From: Paragordius varius
Taxonomy: Eukaryota; Nematomorpha
Assembly (NCBI GenBank): GCA_964247055.1
Contig: OZ176056.1
Location: forward strand, 9,424,001-9,488,000
Direction: 5' to 3'
DNA: 64,000 bases
This document shows, piece by piece, positions 1 through 10,657 of this stretch. Under the pieces are notes generated by a model that ran no database searches, was not told the origin of the DNA, and saw only the letters and a list, made by a program, of their open reading frames with translations. Position 1 is the first letter of the stretch. Every line of letters starts with the position of its first letter. Both the position numbers and the translations under genes were made by a program.

Positions 1-18
1 ATATGATACCTAGATGTT

Positions 19-155
19 TTAACATTTGGATACAACACAATCATTTTAGTTCTTCAAATTGGGGTAGTTGGATACCCCAAGCCTGTTTTAAATTAAATAT
101 TTTAATAATTATGGAAGGTATAGAAACCATGGCAAAATTTTGCACTTATATGACA
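19..155 (+). repeat. R1 MITE, copy 1 (left part)
   Basis: This is the left end of the commonest repeat in the window, here called R1. It begins TTAA-CATTTGGATACAAC and carries the subterminal palindrome GGGGTAGTTGGATACCCC. It is interrupted at an internal TTAA (156-159), where copy 2 begins. The continuation expected from other copies is not found downstream. Confidence 0.8.
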
Positions 156-492
156 TTAACACTTGGATAAAACACATTCGTTTTAGTCCTTCGATACAAA
201 TTGGGGTAGTTGGATTCCCCAGGCCTGTTAAAAATGAGATAATTTAAAAATTATGGAAGGAGTCGAAACCATGGCAAAATTTTGCAGTAATATAACATTG
301 ATAAACCGAAATATAAAAAAAAATTATTTAAAAATACTTGATATGACTTATTTTAAGCTAAAACCGAAAGGTGAAAATTTAGTCAATGTGACATGTGTGG
401 ATTGGCTAAATTTAAAAATAATACAAAATAAACCGCTTTTTCTGTTTATATCAATGTTAGATGTGATATAAATAAAAAAATAGCTTTTATTA
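156..492 (+). repeat. R1 MITE, copy 2 (left part, nested in copy 1)
   Basis: It starts TTAACACTTGGATAAAAC inside copy 1 and follows the R1 consensus to about 490. There a different element (493-3261) begins. The R1 right half is not found on the far side of that element, so it was lost or deleted. A 72-codon open frame inside is not a gene, because the same stretch occurs in non-coding copies. Confidence 0.8.
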
Positions 493-983
493 CACTGTGA
501 CACAACTTTTCTGGACTCGATTTTCTAAATATTTTCTGATTCCTTATAGTATTGTGATCAGATTTGCGTAAAAAAATTTTTTACTTACCCAGCTCGTTTT
601 CGAGTTATGGGACTTTTTTTCATATTTGGACATTTCCAAAATTTTCTTGTTTGTAAATATTTTTCAAATAATATGTGGCTTACATAAGTATTTTACAAGA
701 AATTACCAATTTATCTTCAAAATAAAAAAAAAATTTACTTAAAATATCCAATAGGGGCAAAAACTCTCAAAAATTGGGTAATTAACATTTTTTTACACAA
801 ATATTTTTTATCAATTTATTAAATCAAAACAAATATTATATGTTCTTGGATGTTAATAATGTTTATTTAAGTAAATATCACTTTGTAATAGCTTTGTGGA
901 CTTTTATTTTTAAAAATAAATTTAATTTTTACAGCTTTTTTGTTATTTTTTTTATGTAAAAAATAATTTAATTTACTCAGCTG
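493..983 (+). repeat. Left long terminal inverted repeat
   Basis: Reads from CACTGTG into TTTTCTGGACTCGATTTTCT and ends at ACTCAGCT. Its reverse complement is found at 2760-3261 with only scattered differences and small indels, so the two arms are of similar age. The arms contain no coding sequence; short open frames in them are chance. Confidence 0.85.
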
Positions 984-2164
984 TAAATACTAATTTCATT
1001 TTCTGAAATTTTTAAATTTTTACCATATATGAGATATGTTGATTCGTTAGTATGTTAAAATCTTATTATTTGTGATTGAATTCTGAATCGGAAAAATCGT
1101 CTACCTTTTGGATAAGAGAAGAACACACCTTGACACCATCAAATACATTTTATATATATATACTTTAGGGATATGGATGATTCCCTCTTTGTCAAGAGTG
1201 CAATCTAAAGAAGCTTATTACCCTGATGAAGTTTTATGATAGTCGGAAATGAATTCTTTTTTGATAAGAGTTAAGTCACCCATAAAATTTCAGTTGTTTA
1301 GGAGAACAGTACGTATGCCACAGTAAAATCAAAGATAAGTACCCTCATATACTAAATTATATTTCTAATAATATTTTAACCATATATTCTTATAAATTTT
1401 ATTTGGGTTATCGTCTCTTCGGTTAAATTATTGTTTTTTTGTCGTTAACGTTTTATTTAATTTAAACTATTGTCGCTTATCAACAACTCTAATCAAACCT
1501 TTGTTTTTTGCTGATATGTGTTTATTTTTGAGCAATTTAAGTTAATGATATTTTACTCCAGCCTGTTGGGATCTATATTTAACTGATTGGTTTATTCTTC
1601 CTAGGCAATGTATGACATCGCCCAAGTATTTAAAATTATTTACCAATTCGATTTTGGCGTCTGCCATATAAAAGTATTTTATTGATTTCTTTCATACATT
1701 CTTATAAAAACAATATATCGATTTGCAAGTAGTTATATTACCATGACAAAGTACCCAATCGCAACAATTTGTATATCACATCAGCTAATAGATTAGCTTT
1801 CAATATGGACGACTGTGCAGAGAAAATTGGATATGCCATATCTTATTAAAAACGTTGAAATAAAATATAATACCATTTATAAATGATTTCTTCATAATAT
1901 ATTGAACTATATGCAAATCCTAATTATAATCAGTTATTAGAGTGAATATTTAGAATATATTTTGGTGTACAGATGTTAAGACACGGATAATCTAATCTAG
2001 ACTTTAAATAAAGTAAATTAGGTGTAGAAAAAATAAAAAAATAATTTATTTATTCATATATATATAATCGCAAATTAAATTTATATTGTTTCGATAGGTT
2101 TTATTGAAGGGTTTTTTAAAAATACCGTTTTGAGAGGTGCAATTTTTTGATTAGGGATACCACC

Positions 2165-2448
2165 TCAGTTAGTGTCCTTTATATCTTGATGATAAAATTC
2201 CAAATCAGTATCATCCATCATATCAAATAAATCGATATGAATGGTTGGAGATGACGGTACGGGAAGGTCAATGGAATGATAAACAGGACGAATTGCACAG
2301 GAAAAGTTTGGATATTCGATAGGTTTTTTTGTTTTTTTTGGTAATGTTAAACAGAAAAAGTAACATTCAGAATGAGATTTTGGCTCTCGCCATATCATAG
2401 GGATAACCCAAGGGACTCCAGGTCCGGTTTTGTGGTACCATGTCCTAA
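2165..2448 (-). pseudogene. Fragment of a transposon-linked protein with a CYFC-type motif
   Basis: The minus strand is open from about 2448 to a stop near 2165. Visible in order are VPWVIPMIWREP, HSECYFFCL, a Lys-rich link, IEYPNFSCAIRPV and DLPVPSSP. From memory, this order (WRE.., H..DCYFC, YPN..SAIRPVPH, PVP.PP) is the N-terminal signature of large uncharacterised proteins that are repeated in many animal genomes and have further blocks downstream. Only weak traces of such downstream blocks can be suspected here (around 1330-1100, minus). It is the probable internal gene of the 493-3261 element and is clearly incomplete. The extra Phe in CYFFC differs from the remembered CYFC pattern. Function unknown. 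Confidence 0.5.
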
Positions 2449-2759
2449 ACTAATGCTACATGTCCGAGATACGGTGTTCGGGGCCCAAATCTAGGTTCAC
2501 CCATATATAAAAAAATAGTTTTTTATGTAAGTGGTAATGTTTATACTATTAGTTTTTTTGTGTATTGTCCACATATATGGCAAACAATATTTTTATCTAT
2601 CCTAAAATTATAAATATATATATATACTTGGGTAGTAATTATATTTTTTGTACATTTTGGGTATATAATAATATTTCTTGATGAAAAAACTGATTTGGAG
2701 TATATTTAAGTGTGGGAAATATTTAAAAATATCATATGAAATAAAGAATATATTATATA

Positions 2760-3261
2760 GAGCTGAGTAAATTAAATTATTTTTTACATAAAAAAATAAC
2801 AAAAAAGCTGTAAAAAATTAAATTTATTTTTAAAAATAAAAGTCCACAAAGCTATTACAAAGTGATATTTACTTAAACAAACATTATTAACATCCAAGAA
2901 CATATAATAAAGTTTGTTTTGATTTAATAAATTGATAAAAAATATTTGTGTAAAAAAATGTTAATTACCCAATTTTTGAGAGTTTTTGCCCCTATTGGAT
3001 ATTTTGAGTAAATTTTTTTTTATTTTGAAGATAAATTGGTAATTTCTTGTAAAATACTTATGTAAGCCACATATTATTTTAAAAATATTTACAAACAAGA
3101 AAATTTTGGAAATGTCCAAATATGAAAAAAAGTCCCATAACTCGAAAACGAGCTGGGTAAGTAAAAAAATTTTTTGCGCAAATCTGATCACACTATAAGG
3201 AATCAGAAAATATTTAGAAAATTGAGTCCAGAAAATTGACCCCATATTTTGTTGCACAGTG
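2760..3261 (-). repeat. Right long terminal inverted repeat
   Basis: Reverse complement of 493-983, ending GCACAGTG followed by TTA. It carries about ten bases near the tip (around TTGACCCCATATTTTG) that the left arm lacks. Confidence 0.85.
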
Positions 3262-3943
3262 TTATTTAGTCATTAAAAAAATAATTAAAAATATGTCTTC
3301 TCTAAGGCGTATAATTATAAATTTATGAAAATGTATTAACACGAATTATTTCGCCTCTTGGTTTTATATTGCTAAGTTGCATAAAAAGTAAAATATTTTA
3401 ACCTTATATATTCTAACACTGGGTCTAAAACGGGGGTTAATAAAATAATCTGATGAAATACTAATATAATGATAGAAAACAGGTGCTCTCTCTCAGAAAA
3501 ATGAAGAATTGGCGCTATTTATATAAAAAAAATTATTGTAAAAAGCTTTATTCTAGCAAATATCCCTAAAATATAATGAACTACCTATATTTACGCTAAA
3601 CTTTATTTTAAAAAAAATTTTTAGCTGTGGGCTTAAAAGTCCTTAATTATGTTCTTAAAATGGGTATTTTATAAATGCCGGGTTGCACAATAAAAAATTA
3701 AAATATCTGCTAAATTTCAATAAAAACTAAAAATACTTACGCATACATTTTTAAAAATTTAATTGACAATTTGTTGAAGCTTATTTCTTACTATTTAACA
3801 AGATAAACGGTTCAAAAACGCTTTTAGATATTAAAAAACATTTTTTAAATATATGATGATGAACATTTCTATGGCTTCAGAATCTCAAATCTTGATATAT
3901 GTAAGAAAACGTTAAATATGCAAATATTCTAAAAAATTCTTCT
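3262..3943. other. AT-rich spacer, no feature seen
   Basis: No open frame with recognisable protein, no inverted-repeat ends and no similarity to the other repeats of the window. Confidence 0.6.
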
Positions 3944-3947
3944 TTAA

Positions 3948-4491
3948 CGCTTGGATACAACACATTCATTTCAGTCCTTCTATTCAAATTAAGGTAGTTG
4001 GATAACTCAGGCCTGTTTAAAATTAAATAATTCAAAATATATGGCATGAATCAAAACCATGGCAAAAATTTGTGTTCCTATAACATTAATGAACCAAAAT
4101 ATATAAAAAAATTCATTCAAAAATACATGATATCACTTATTTTTAAGGTGAAACCTTAAGGTATATATTTAGTTAACATGACATGTGTCTATTAGCTAAA
4201 TTATAAAATAATATAAAATAACCCACTTTTTCTGTTTATATTAATGTTAGATGTAAATTGAATAAAAAATTAGTTTGAATTTTAGCTTTAAAAATGTTTT
4301 CCAAAAATGATGTAAAATATGGCTCCATGTAGTTTGACATGAAACTTACGAAATTTTATTTAGTTTATTTAATTTAAATATTTTTTCTTAGGATAATAGC
4401 ATAAATTTAAATTAAGACCGTTTCATTCAGTAGTTTTTAAAAAATCAATTTTAGTCTTGGGTATTTAGATACCCCAATTTAAATCGAAGTG
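3948..4491 (+). repeat. R1 MITE, complete diverged copy
   Basis: Begins TTAA-CGCTTGGATACAAC (TTAA at 3944-3947) and ends ACCCCAATTTAAATCGAAGTG. The right TTAA has decayed to TATG. Both subterminal palindromes are recognisable, the left one weakly. Confidence 0.8.
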
Positions 4492-4644
4492 TATGAATAG
4501 ACCCATGGGAAAATTAGTTTTAGTTTTTCACAATTTTATAAATAAAAAAGTAAAAACCAATGAAATTTAAAAACAAGACTATTTGGTCAATTATTTTTTA
4601 GATGTTAAGATCGCAAAAGTTTTGTACTAAATTGTTCTTAAGTT

Positions 4645-4911
4645 ACTCTTAAATTTAAATTATACGGACTAAACAAAAAAGCAAATATTTTTATATGTCA
4701 TTCAAACTTTTGTCTTGATTGAAAAACATTGTTTTAAACTGCAAAGTATTAATTACGAATAATTGGCAACACAATTAATCTATTTTACGATTGTAATTAA
4801 ATGATTTTTCCAGGATAAATTAAGGTTTAAAAAGTAAGGTTGCTGTCTTTTTAAAAAAATTTGTCTATATATTTTTAAGTTGTGTCCGTATAATTTTAAA
4901 TTTTTTACTTA
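4645..4911. repeat. R2 Tc1-like MITE, diverged copy
   Basis: Left arm ATTATACGGACTAAAC and right arm GTCCGTATAATTTTAAA are inverted relative to each other, as in the better preserved R2 copies at 40587 and 58532. The terminal CAGT has decayed at both ends. Confidence 0.6.
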
Positions 4912-5230
4912 TGCAAAATGCATCCGAAAGTGCATTTTATTAATATTGTAATTATCCATAATTTAGTTCTTTTAACACTTCGATTCAAATTGGGGAGCTA
5001 AATATCCCAGACTATATTTAAATTTATATTTTTAATAAAATGGTCCCAATTTAAATTTATGCTTCTATCCTGATCAAAATTATATAAATAAGCCGAAATA
5101 CCTAAATAAAATTTGGTTTTGAAAAAAATTAAATATCAAACTACTTGAACGCCATTTTTATTTCAGTATTTTTGCAAAATATCGTGTTTATTTGATTTTA
5201 AGCTAAAATGAAAGCTAATTTTTTATTTAA

Positions 5231-5805
5231 CACTTGGATACAACACATTCATTTTAGTCCTTCGATTCAAATTGGAGTAGTTAAATACCCAGCCTGTTTT
5301 AAATTAAATTCTTTTAAAAATTGGAAGGAATCGAAACCATGGCAAAATTTTGCACTTATATAACATTAATAAACCGAAATATATAAAAGAATTTATTCAA
5401 AAATACACATCACTTATTTTAAGCTAAAACCGAAAGGTAAAAATTTGGTCAACTTGATATGTGTGCAATAGTAAAATTGATAAATAATACAAAATAAACC
5501 GCTTTTTCTATATCTATCAATGTTGGATATAATTTTAATAAAAAATAGCCTTAATTTTACCCTTAAAATTAAATAAGACGATATTTTGCAAAAATTTTGT
5601 AAAACTAAAAATGGCGTCGAAGTTGTTTGACATGGAACTTTTTTTTCAAATCAAAATTTTATTTAGATATTTTGGCATATTTAAATAATTTTTATTAGGA
5701 TAGAAGCATAAATTTAAATTGGGACCGTTTCATTTGGTAGTTTTTTAAAAATACTAGCTCAAATTTAGTCTGGGGTATTTAGATACCCCTATTTAAATCG
5801 AAGTG
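5231..5805 (+). repeat. R1 MITE, complete copy nested in another R1
   Basis: A 575-bp copy from CACTTGG to AAGTG with TTAA on both sides (5227-5230 and 5806-5809). Joining the flanks across one TTAA gives TTTTATTTAAATCACATC, which is how uninterrupted R1 copies read at this point (compare 47212-47776, reverse). It therefore shows the pre-insertion site and establishes a 4-bp TTAA duplication. No protein is encoded. Confidence 0.9.
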
Positions 5806-6068
5806 TTAAATCACATCTAACAATGATAGAAAAAGAAAAAATGGTTTATTTTGTATTATTTATAATTTTACCATTTCACACATGTCACGTTGACGAAATT
5901 TTAACCTTTCGGTTTTAGCTTAAAATAAATAATATCAAGTATTTTTGAATAAGTTCTTTTTATATATTTTGGTTTATTAATGTTATAAATGTGCATAGTT
6001 TTGCCAAGGTTTCGATTCCTTCGATATTTTTTAATTATTTAATTTTAAACTGGCCTGGGTTTCCAATT

Positions 6069-9000
6069 TGTTTTGGTCTTTCCATGCTATTAGGTATCAG
6101 AAAATACAAAAAAATGGGGTGATTCAAAACCTAATTGAGTAGTATATATATATATATACTTATGTTTTTTTCATGCATAAAATCATGTGATTAAAAGCGG
6201 CAAGACATTCAAGGAGAGCAACATTATTTAAATTATTATATACTATAAATATATTTAAAAATTTGTTTATTTTTTGTAATTATTAATCTTTTTTTCTAAA
6301 TTTTTTTTTATTTGTATGCTAACTATTTAATTTAAAGAGTAATTAATTCATAATTCATCAAAAATTATTGTTATACATATTATCTTTTTTTTTCTACTCC
6401 TTGGTGCCTTATTATTTTATTTTTACTAGCTTAGCCAAATTTCCTTATTTTTTCCTTAATGTTTGCTATACAAAGTGAAATATTAATATTAAAAATTTAT
6501 CCAAATTGACAACATTTATAAAGATTACCTTTTATCTTTATTATCCTAGATATTTATTTTTTTATTTTTTTGTAAAGAGGGTAAGTGAGAGGGAAGGCAA
6601 TGGCAAACCACCCTCATTTTATTACTGCCAAAAAATAGTTTACTATTTGCAATTAACGCGACTTTTCAAAGTTGGATGCTGGAACGTAAGTTTATTAACA
6701 GAAACCAAACAGGTAATAATTGAAAAGGAAATGGAAAGATTGAACTTAGATATACTGGGTCTAACGGAAACCAAGCAAACAGGTAGTTCGAAAGTACAAA
6801 ACGAAAATTATACATTGTTAAGATCGGGGAGAGATGACCAGAAATCAGAAGGCGTTGCAGTATTAATAAAAAACAAATTAAATAAAAGTCTCATTAGTTA
6901 TTATACACCCAGAATCATGAGTATTAGGCTGAATGCCAAACCACTTAAATTTACATACATAGTAGTCTATGCTCCTACGTCAAACGCTCCCAAAGAAGAC
7001 ATAGAGGACTTTTATGCAACGTTGCAAATAGTTTTGGAGGAAACGAAGAAAGGAGATATGATTATCGTAGGAGGGGATTGGAACAGCAAAGTTGGTAGAG
7101 GTAGAGTAGATCAAATAGTCGGGCCATATGGATTGGGAGAACGAAACGAGACCGGGGAAGCACTGATCAATTTTTGTCAAGAAAATGAGATGATGATAAC
7201 CAACACATGATTTCCACAACATAATAGGAGATTATACACATGGACCTCTCCATGTGGTAAATATAAGAACCAAATTGATTACAAAATATGTCCTCAAAAA
7301 TGGAAAAGCTCTATACTCGACACCAAAACAATCAAAAGCAGCGATTGCTCTAGCGATCATGAGCTTTTAGTAACCAAAATCAATCTTAAAATAATTAAAA
7401 ATAAGGTTAAACAGACATACAATATGACACTTGGAACATTCCAAATAGTTTTAGAACAGAAACGAAAGATTGATTAGAAAGATTGGACAACGAACGTAGC
7501 TCAGAACAATTATGGGAAACGATAGAAAATGTTATTAATGAGGTGGCAAAAGAAAAAGTGCAGAGAGTAAAGAGAAAAGATAACAAATGGATATCAGAAA
7601 AGAGTTTAGAGATAGCAGAAAAGCGGAGAAAAGCTAAATCAAGAGGTGATAATAAAATGGTAAAATTATATAACAAAGAATTTTAACGACAAACAAGAAA
7701 GGATTATGAAGATTTTCTTAATAAACAATGTCTGTAAGTGGAATTAAATAACAAAAAAGGATTAATGCAACCAATGTTCCAGAAACTGAAGCAAATGACT
7801 CATAAACCTTTTATATCATCACAAAAGATTAAAAAAGAGAATGGCACCACATTGTGCAAACAAACAGAAGTACGAGAAAGATGGAAGGAATACACCCAAA
7901 AACTCTATCAGGCTCCTCAAGCAAAGGTGTTGCAATTAAAAGAAAAAGAAAGTGATCCAGATATATTAAGAGAGGAGGTTGAATTATCCTTAAAACAAAT
8001 TCCTAACAACAAAGCGATGGGATCAGACAATATCCCAATAGAGTTCATAAAAGCTATTCCCGTTGAAAAGTTACACCAGTTATGTCAAAAGGTGTGGGAA
8101 ACATGTGAGTGGCCAAACGACTGGACATCATCTGTATATCTCCCAATATATAAAAAAGGAGATGTACTCCAATGCGAGAATTATCGGAACATATCTCTTA
8201 TTAGCCACGCTAGTAAGGTCTTACTAAAAGTAATACAAAACAGAATGCACAGTATCATACAGACAGAAATACCAGAAAATCAAGCCGGATTTATGAAGGG
8301 AAAAAGCACAAGAGACCATATCTCAAACATGAGAAGGATAAAGGAAACATCAAAAGAGTTCCAGAAAGAATTATACATGTGTTTTATTGATTACAGACAA
8401 GCATTCGATTCAATAACTATGACTCCTTGTGGGAAACATTAAAGTTAGTAGGGGTATCGTCTCACTTAATAAGATTGATTAGCTCTCTGTATGTAAAACA
8501 AAGAGCGATTATTAGAACACCAGCGGGGACACAGACGAAATACCAATCTTGAAAGGAGTCAGACAAGGGTGTTGCTTATCCCCTTATCTGTTCAATATGT
8601 GCACAGAAATGATAATGAGGAAGTTGGATGGTAAAAATATTGGAGTAAGAATAGGAGGGAGAACAATCAATATAAGGTTTGCAGACGATACTACTCTTAT
8701 AGCTGAAAGTGCAAATGATTTGAAGGAATTGATTGAAGAGATTCGAAAGGAAAGTTTGAGGTATGGTCTTAGGCTTAATCCTAACAAAACCAAAATATTA
8801 TGTACAGGAAAAAAGCCTACAATTTTAATAGAAGGAGTAGAAATAAAAATAGTTAAACAGTTAACGTTTTTGGGCGCAATAATTTCAGAGGATGGGTCTT
8901 CAACTCCTGACATCAGAAAGAGAATAGGATTGGGTAGAGAAGCGATGATCAAATTAATAAAGATTTGGAAAAACAAAAGCGTAGGAGTTGAAACCAAAAA

Positions 9001-9457
9001 AAGATTACTCTACTGTTTCGTTCTCCCGGTCACCACATATGGATGTGAGATTTGGACTCTCAGAAAAAAGGACAAAGAAAGGCTCATGGCTTTTGAAAGG
9101 AGCTGCTGGCGTAGGATGCTAGGATACACATGGAAGGATGAAATTAAGAATGAAAATCTAACTACAGAAATAAAACCTAAAACAAACATCATGGAGATAA
9201 TTCTAAAAAGAAAGTTAACATATTTTGGACATGTCATGCGATCGAATTCTCTGGAGAAAGATACAATGTTTGGGAAGGTGAAGGGCAAAGGAAACGAGGC
9301 CAACCACCGATGAGGTGGTTGGATATGATAAAAGAAGAGACCAAAATGACACTGAAAGAGCTCAATATAGCGGTTAAAGATAAAAAAATGGAAAGAAATA
9401 GTTAAAACTATACCCAAAAAGTCGTTTACGACTTAGGAAAAACCAAACCACCAACCA
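6069..9457 (+). mobile_element. RTE-like LINE, nearly full length, broken
   Basis: A non-LTR retrotransposon of about 3.4 kb. The 5' part (6069-6150) recurs at 33932-34052. A motif GGGAAGGCAATGGCAAACCA (from 6590), familiar from RTE/BovB-type elements, precedes the coding part. The endonuclease region (about 6580-7207) shows GCWN, GLTETK and GGDWNSKVG. The reverse transcriptase (about 7740-9100) shows MGSDNIPIEF, YRNISLI, QAGFMKGKST, DYRQAFD, GVRQGCCLSPYLF, the active site FADDT, and LTFLGAI. A C-terminal block CEIWTLRKKD follows, then a short tail without poly-A. The frame is broken at least five times: a stop at 7208, stops near 7474 and 7684, and shifts near 8430, 8540 and 9310. It is therefore inactive. 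The block at 6150-6580 is unusually AT-rich and may be a later insertion. Confidence 0.85.
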
Positions 9458-9596
9458 TGTCCTTGAAACCAGAGTGTTAATTTTTTATTGTATTGTTTTT
9501 TGAATTATGTGAATTTTTTATTTTTAAAATCCTTTACATCCTTTTAAACCAATTAACAAATCTTCAGTTAAAAAAAGTAGAACCAGAAATGTTGTT

Positions 9597-10237
9597 CAGG
9601 GTTAAAATTTCCTGAACCCTTTTGAAACATGCTCCAATTTTTAAAAAAACCATTCTGGAACAGAAACAATGTAGGAACAGGAACCGGAACCAGTAAAATT
9701 ATTCAAGAACCGTTTTAACAGGTTCTGTTTTTTAATACATTATATCAAAGCTTTAAGTATTGTTTTGTTAGACTCTTAAATAATTGGAAAATATATTTGT
9801 ACCTTTTTTATTTGAATTCTTAAAATGACATTATTTTTGCAATTTATATAGGATATACAAACCAGTATGTGCAAGTGTTTCGAAGTACGAGTAAACAGCA
9901 AACGCTTCATGTGGATCATTAATGAAAGGATTATACAACTTAATTTAATTAAGCATGTAAAGTTGGTTTATTCAAAATTTACGGAAGATTACGGTATATT
10001 TTGTTTATAATTAGTAGTTCAACAAAAACAAACTTGAATTTACACTTACCATATTTGATAATATATGTTTACAGGTTTGGATATTTATCAAATATTTGAA
10101 TATATGATTGGAACAATTTTAAGACCGCTTTTATTCTACATTGGGTTCTAAACCCGAAAAAATGCGAGAACCGGAACCTTTAAATTTTGAAAAGTTTCCG
10201 AACCGGTTCTAAGTTTAAAATCGGGTTTACAGCCCTG
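9597..10237. repeat. hAT-like non-autonomous element with GAACCGG-rich ends
   Basis: The left end is CAGGGTTAAAATTTCCTGAACCC and the right end TTTACAGCCCTG. Both arms are rich in GAACC/GGTTC words. Related short copies lie at 21314 and 27819. No 8-bp duplication is visible, so the boundary is approximate. Confidence 0.5.
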
Positions 10238-10649
10238 GTAAAAAACATTTGCGTGATAAGTTGATTTGAAACAATGGATTGATGCAAACATTTTGGGTTA
10301 ATCAATACATTGCTATGGAAAGGTAATGAGAGATAGTTTACCTATTTTAAACATTTGTTTCATAGGTGGAATGAAATCCCTCACCCTCCATAATGCTTCA
10401 TATTTGTTAAATGATTTTAATAATTTACTCCATAAATCCACGTTAACAAGTAAAGGATGTAGCTAATTATCGGCTATCCATAACTCATTGGAGCCTCAGT
10501 CCGGAAACATAGGGGTGTTCTAAGTTAGTATCTAAATAAATAAACAATCTTTATGTTCTTAATAAATCAGTGTGATTAAGCTATGTACATCTATAATATA
10601 TATATATATATGTTTTAAAATGCTAATTTTTTCGCATATAAAAGCAATG
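10238..10649. other. AT-rich spacer, no feature seen
   Basis: Only a short (TA)n run near 10598-10613 stands out. Confidence 0.6.
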
Positions 10650-10657
10650 ATTTAGAA

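Larger units (their letters stand above)
493..3261. mobile_element. DNA transposon with ~490-bp terminal inverted repeats, class unassigned
   Basis: The ends are CACTGTG and CACAGTG, and both flanks read TTA (490-492 and 3262-3264), a candidate short target duplication. About 490 bp at each end are near-perfect inverted repeats (493-983 and 2760-3261). The 1.8 kb interior holds a decayed reading frame on the minus strand (about 2165-2448). The CACTG-type ends and short duplication would suit a CACTA/Chapaev-like class, but no DDE transposase is recognisable. The element looks broken: the interior frame is short and most of the interior is not coding. Confidence 0.75.
4976..9476 (-). repeat. 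R1 MITE (reverse orientation), split by a second R1 and by a LINE
   Basis: The element is read in three pieces: 4976-5226, 5810-about 6068, and about 9458-9476 (ending AGAGTG). It is flanked by TTAA at 4972-4975 and 9477-9480. Removing the inserted R1 (5231-5805) and the LINE (about 6069-9457) leaves roughly 530 bp, the normal R1 size. This makes it the oldest layer of a three-layer stack. Confidence 0.7.

Noticed and set aside
253-471. 72-codon frame beginning MEGVETMAKFC
   Set aside because: It is inside an R1 MITE whose other copies do not keep the frame.
2608-3257. Two minus-strand frames of 64 and 98 codons
   Set aside because: They lie largely in the right terminal inverted repeat; the mirror-image left arm is not open in the same way.
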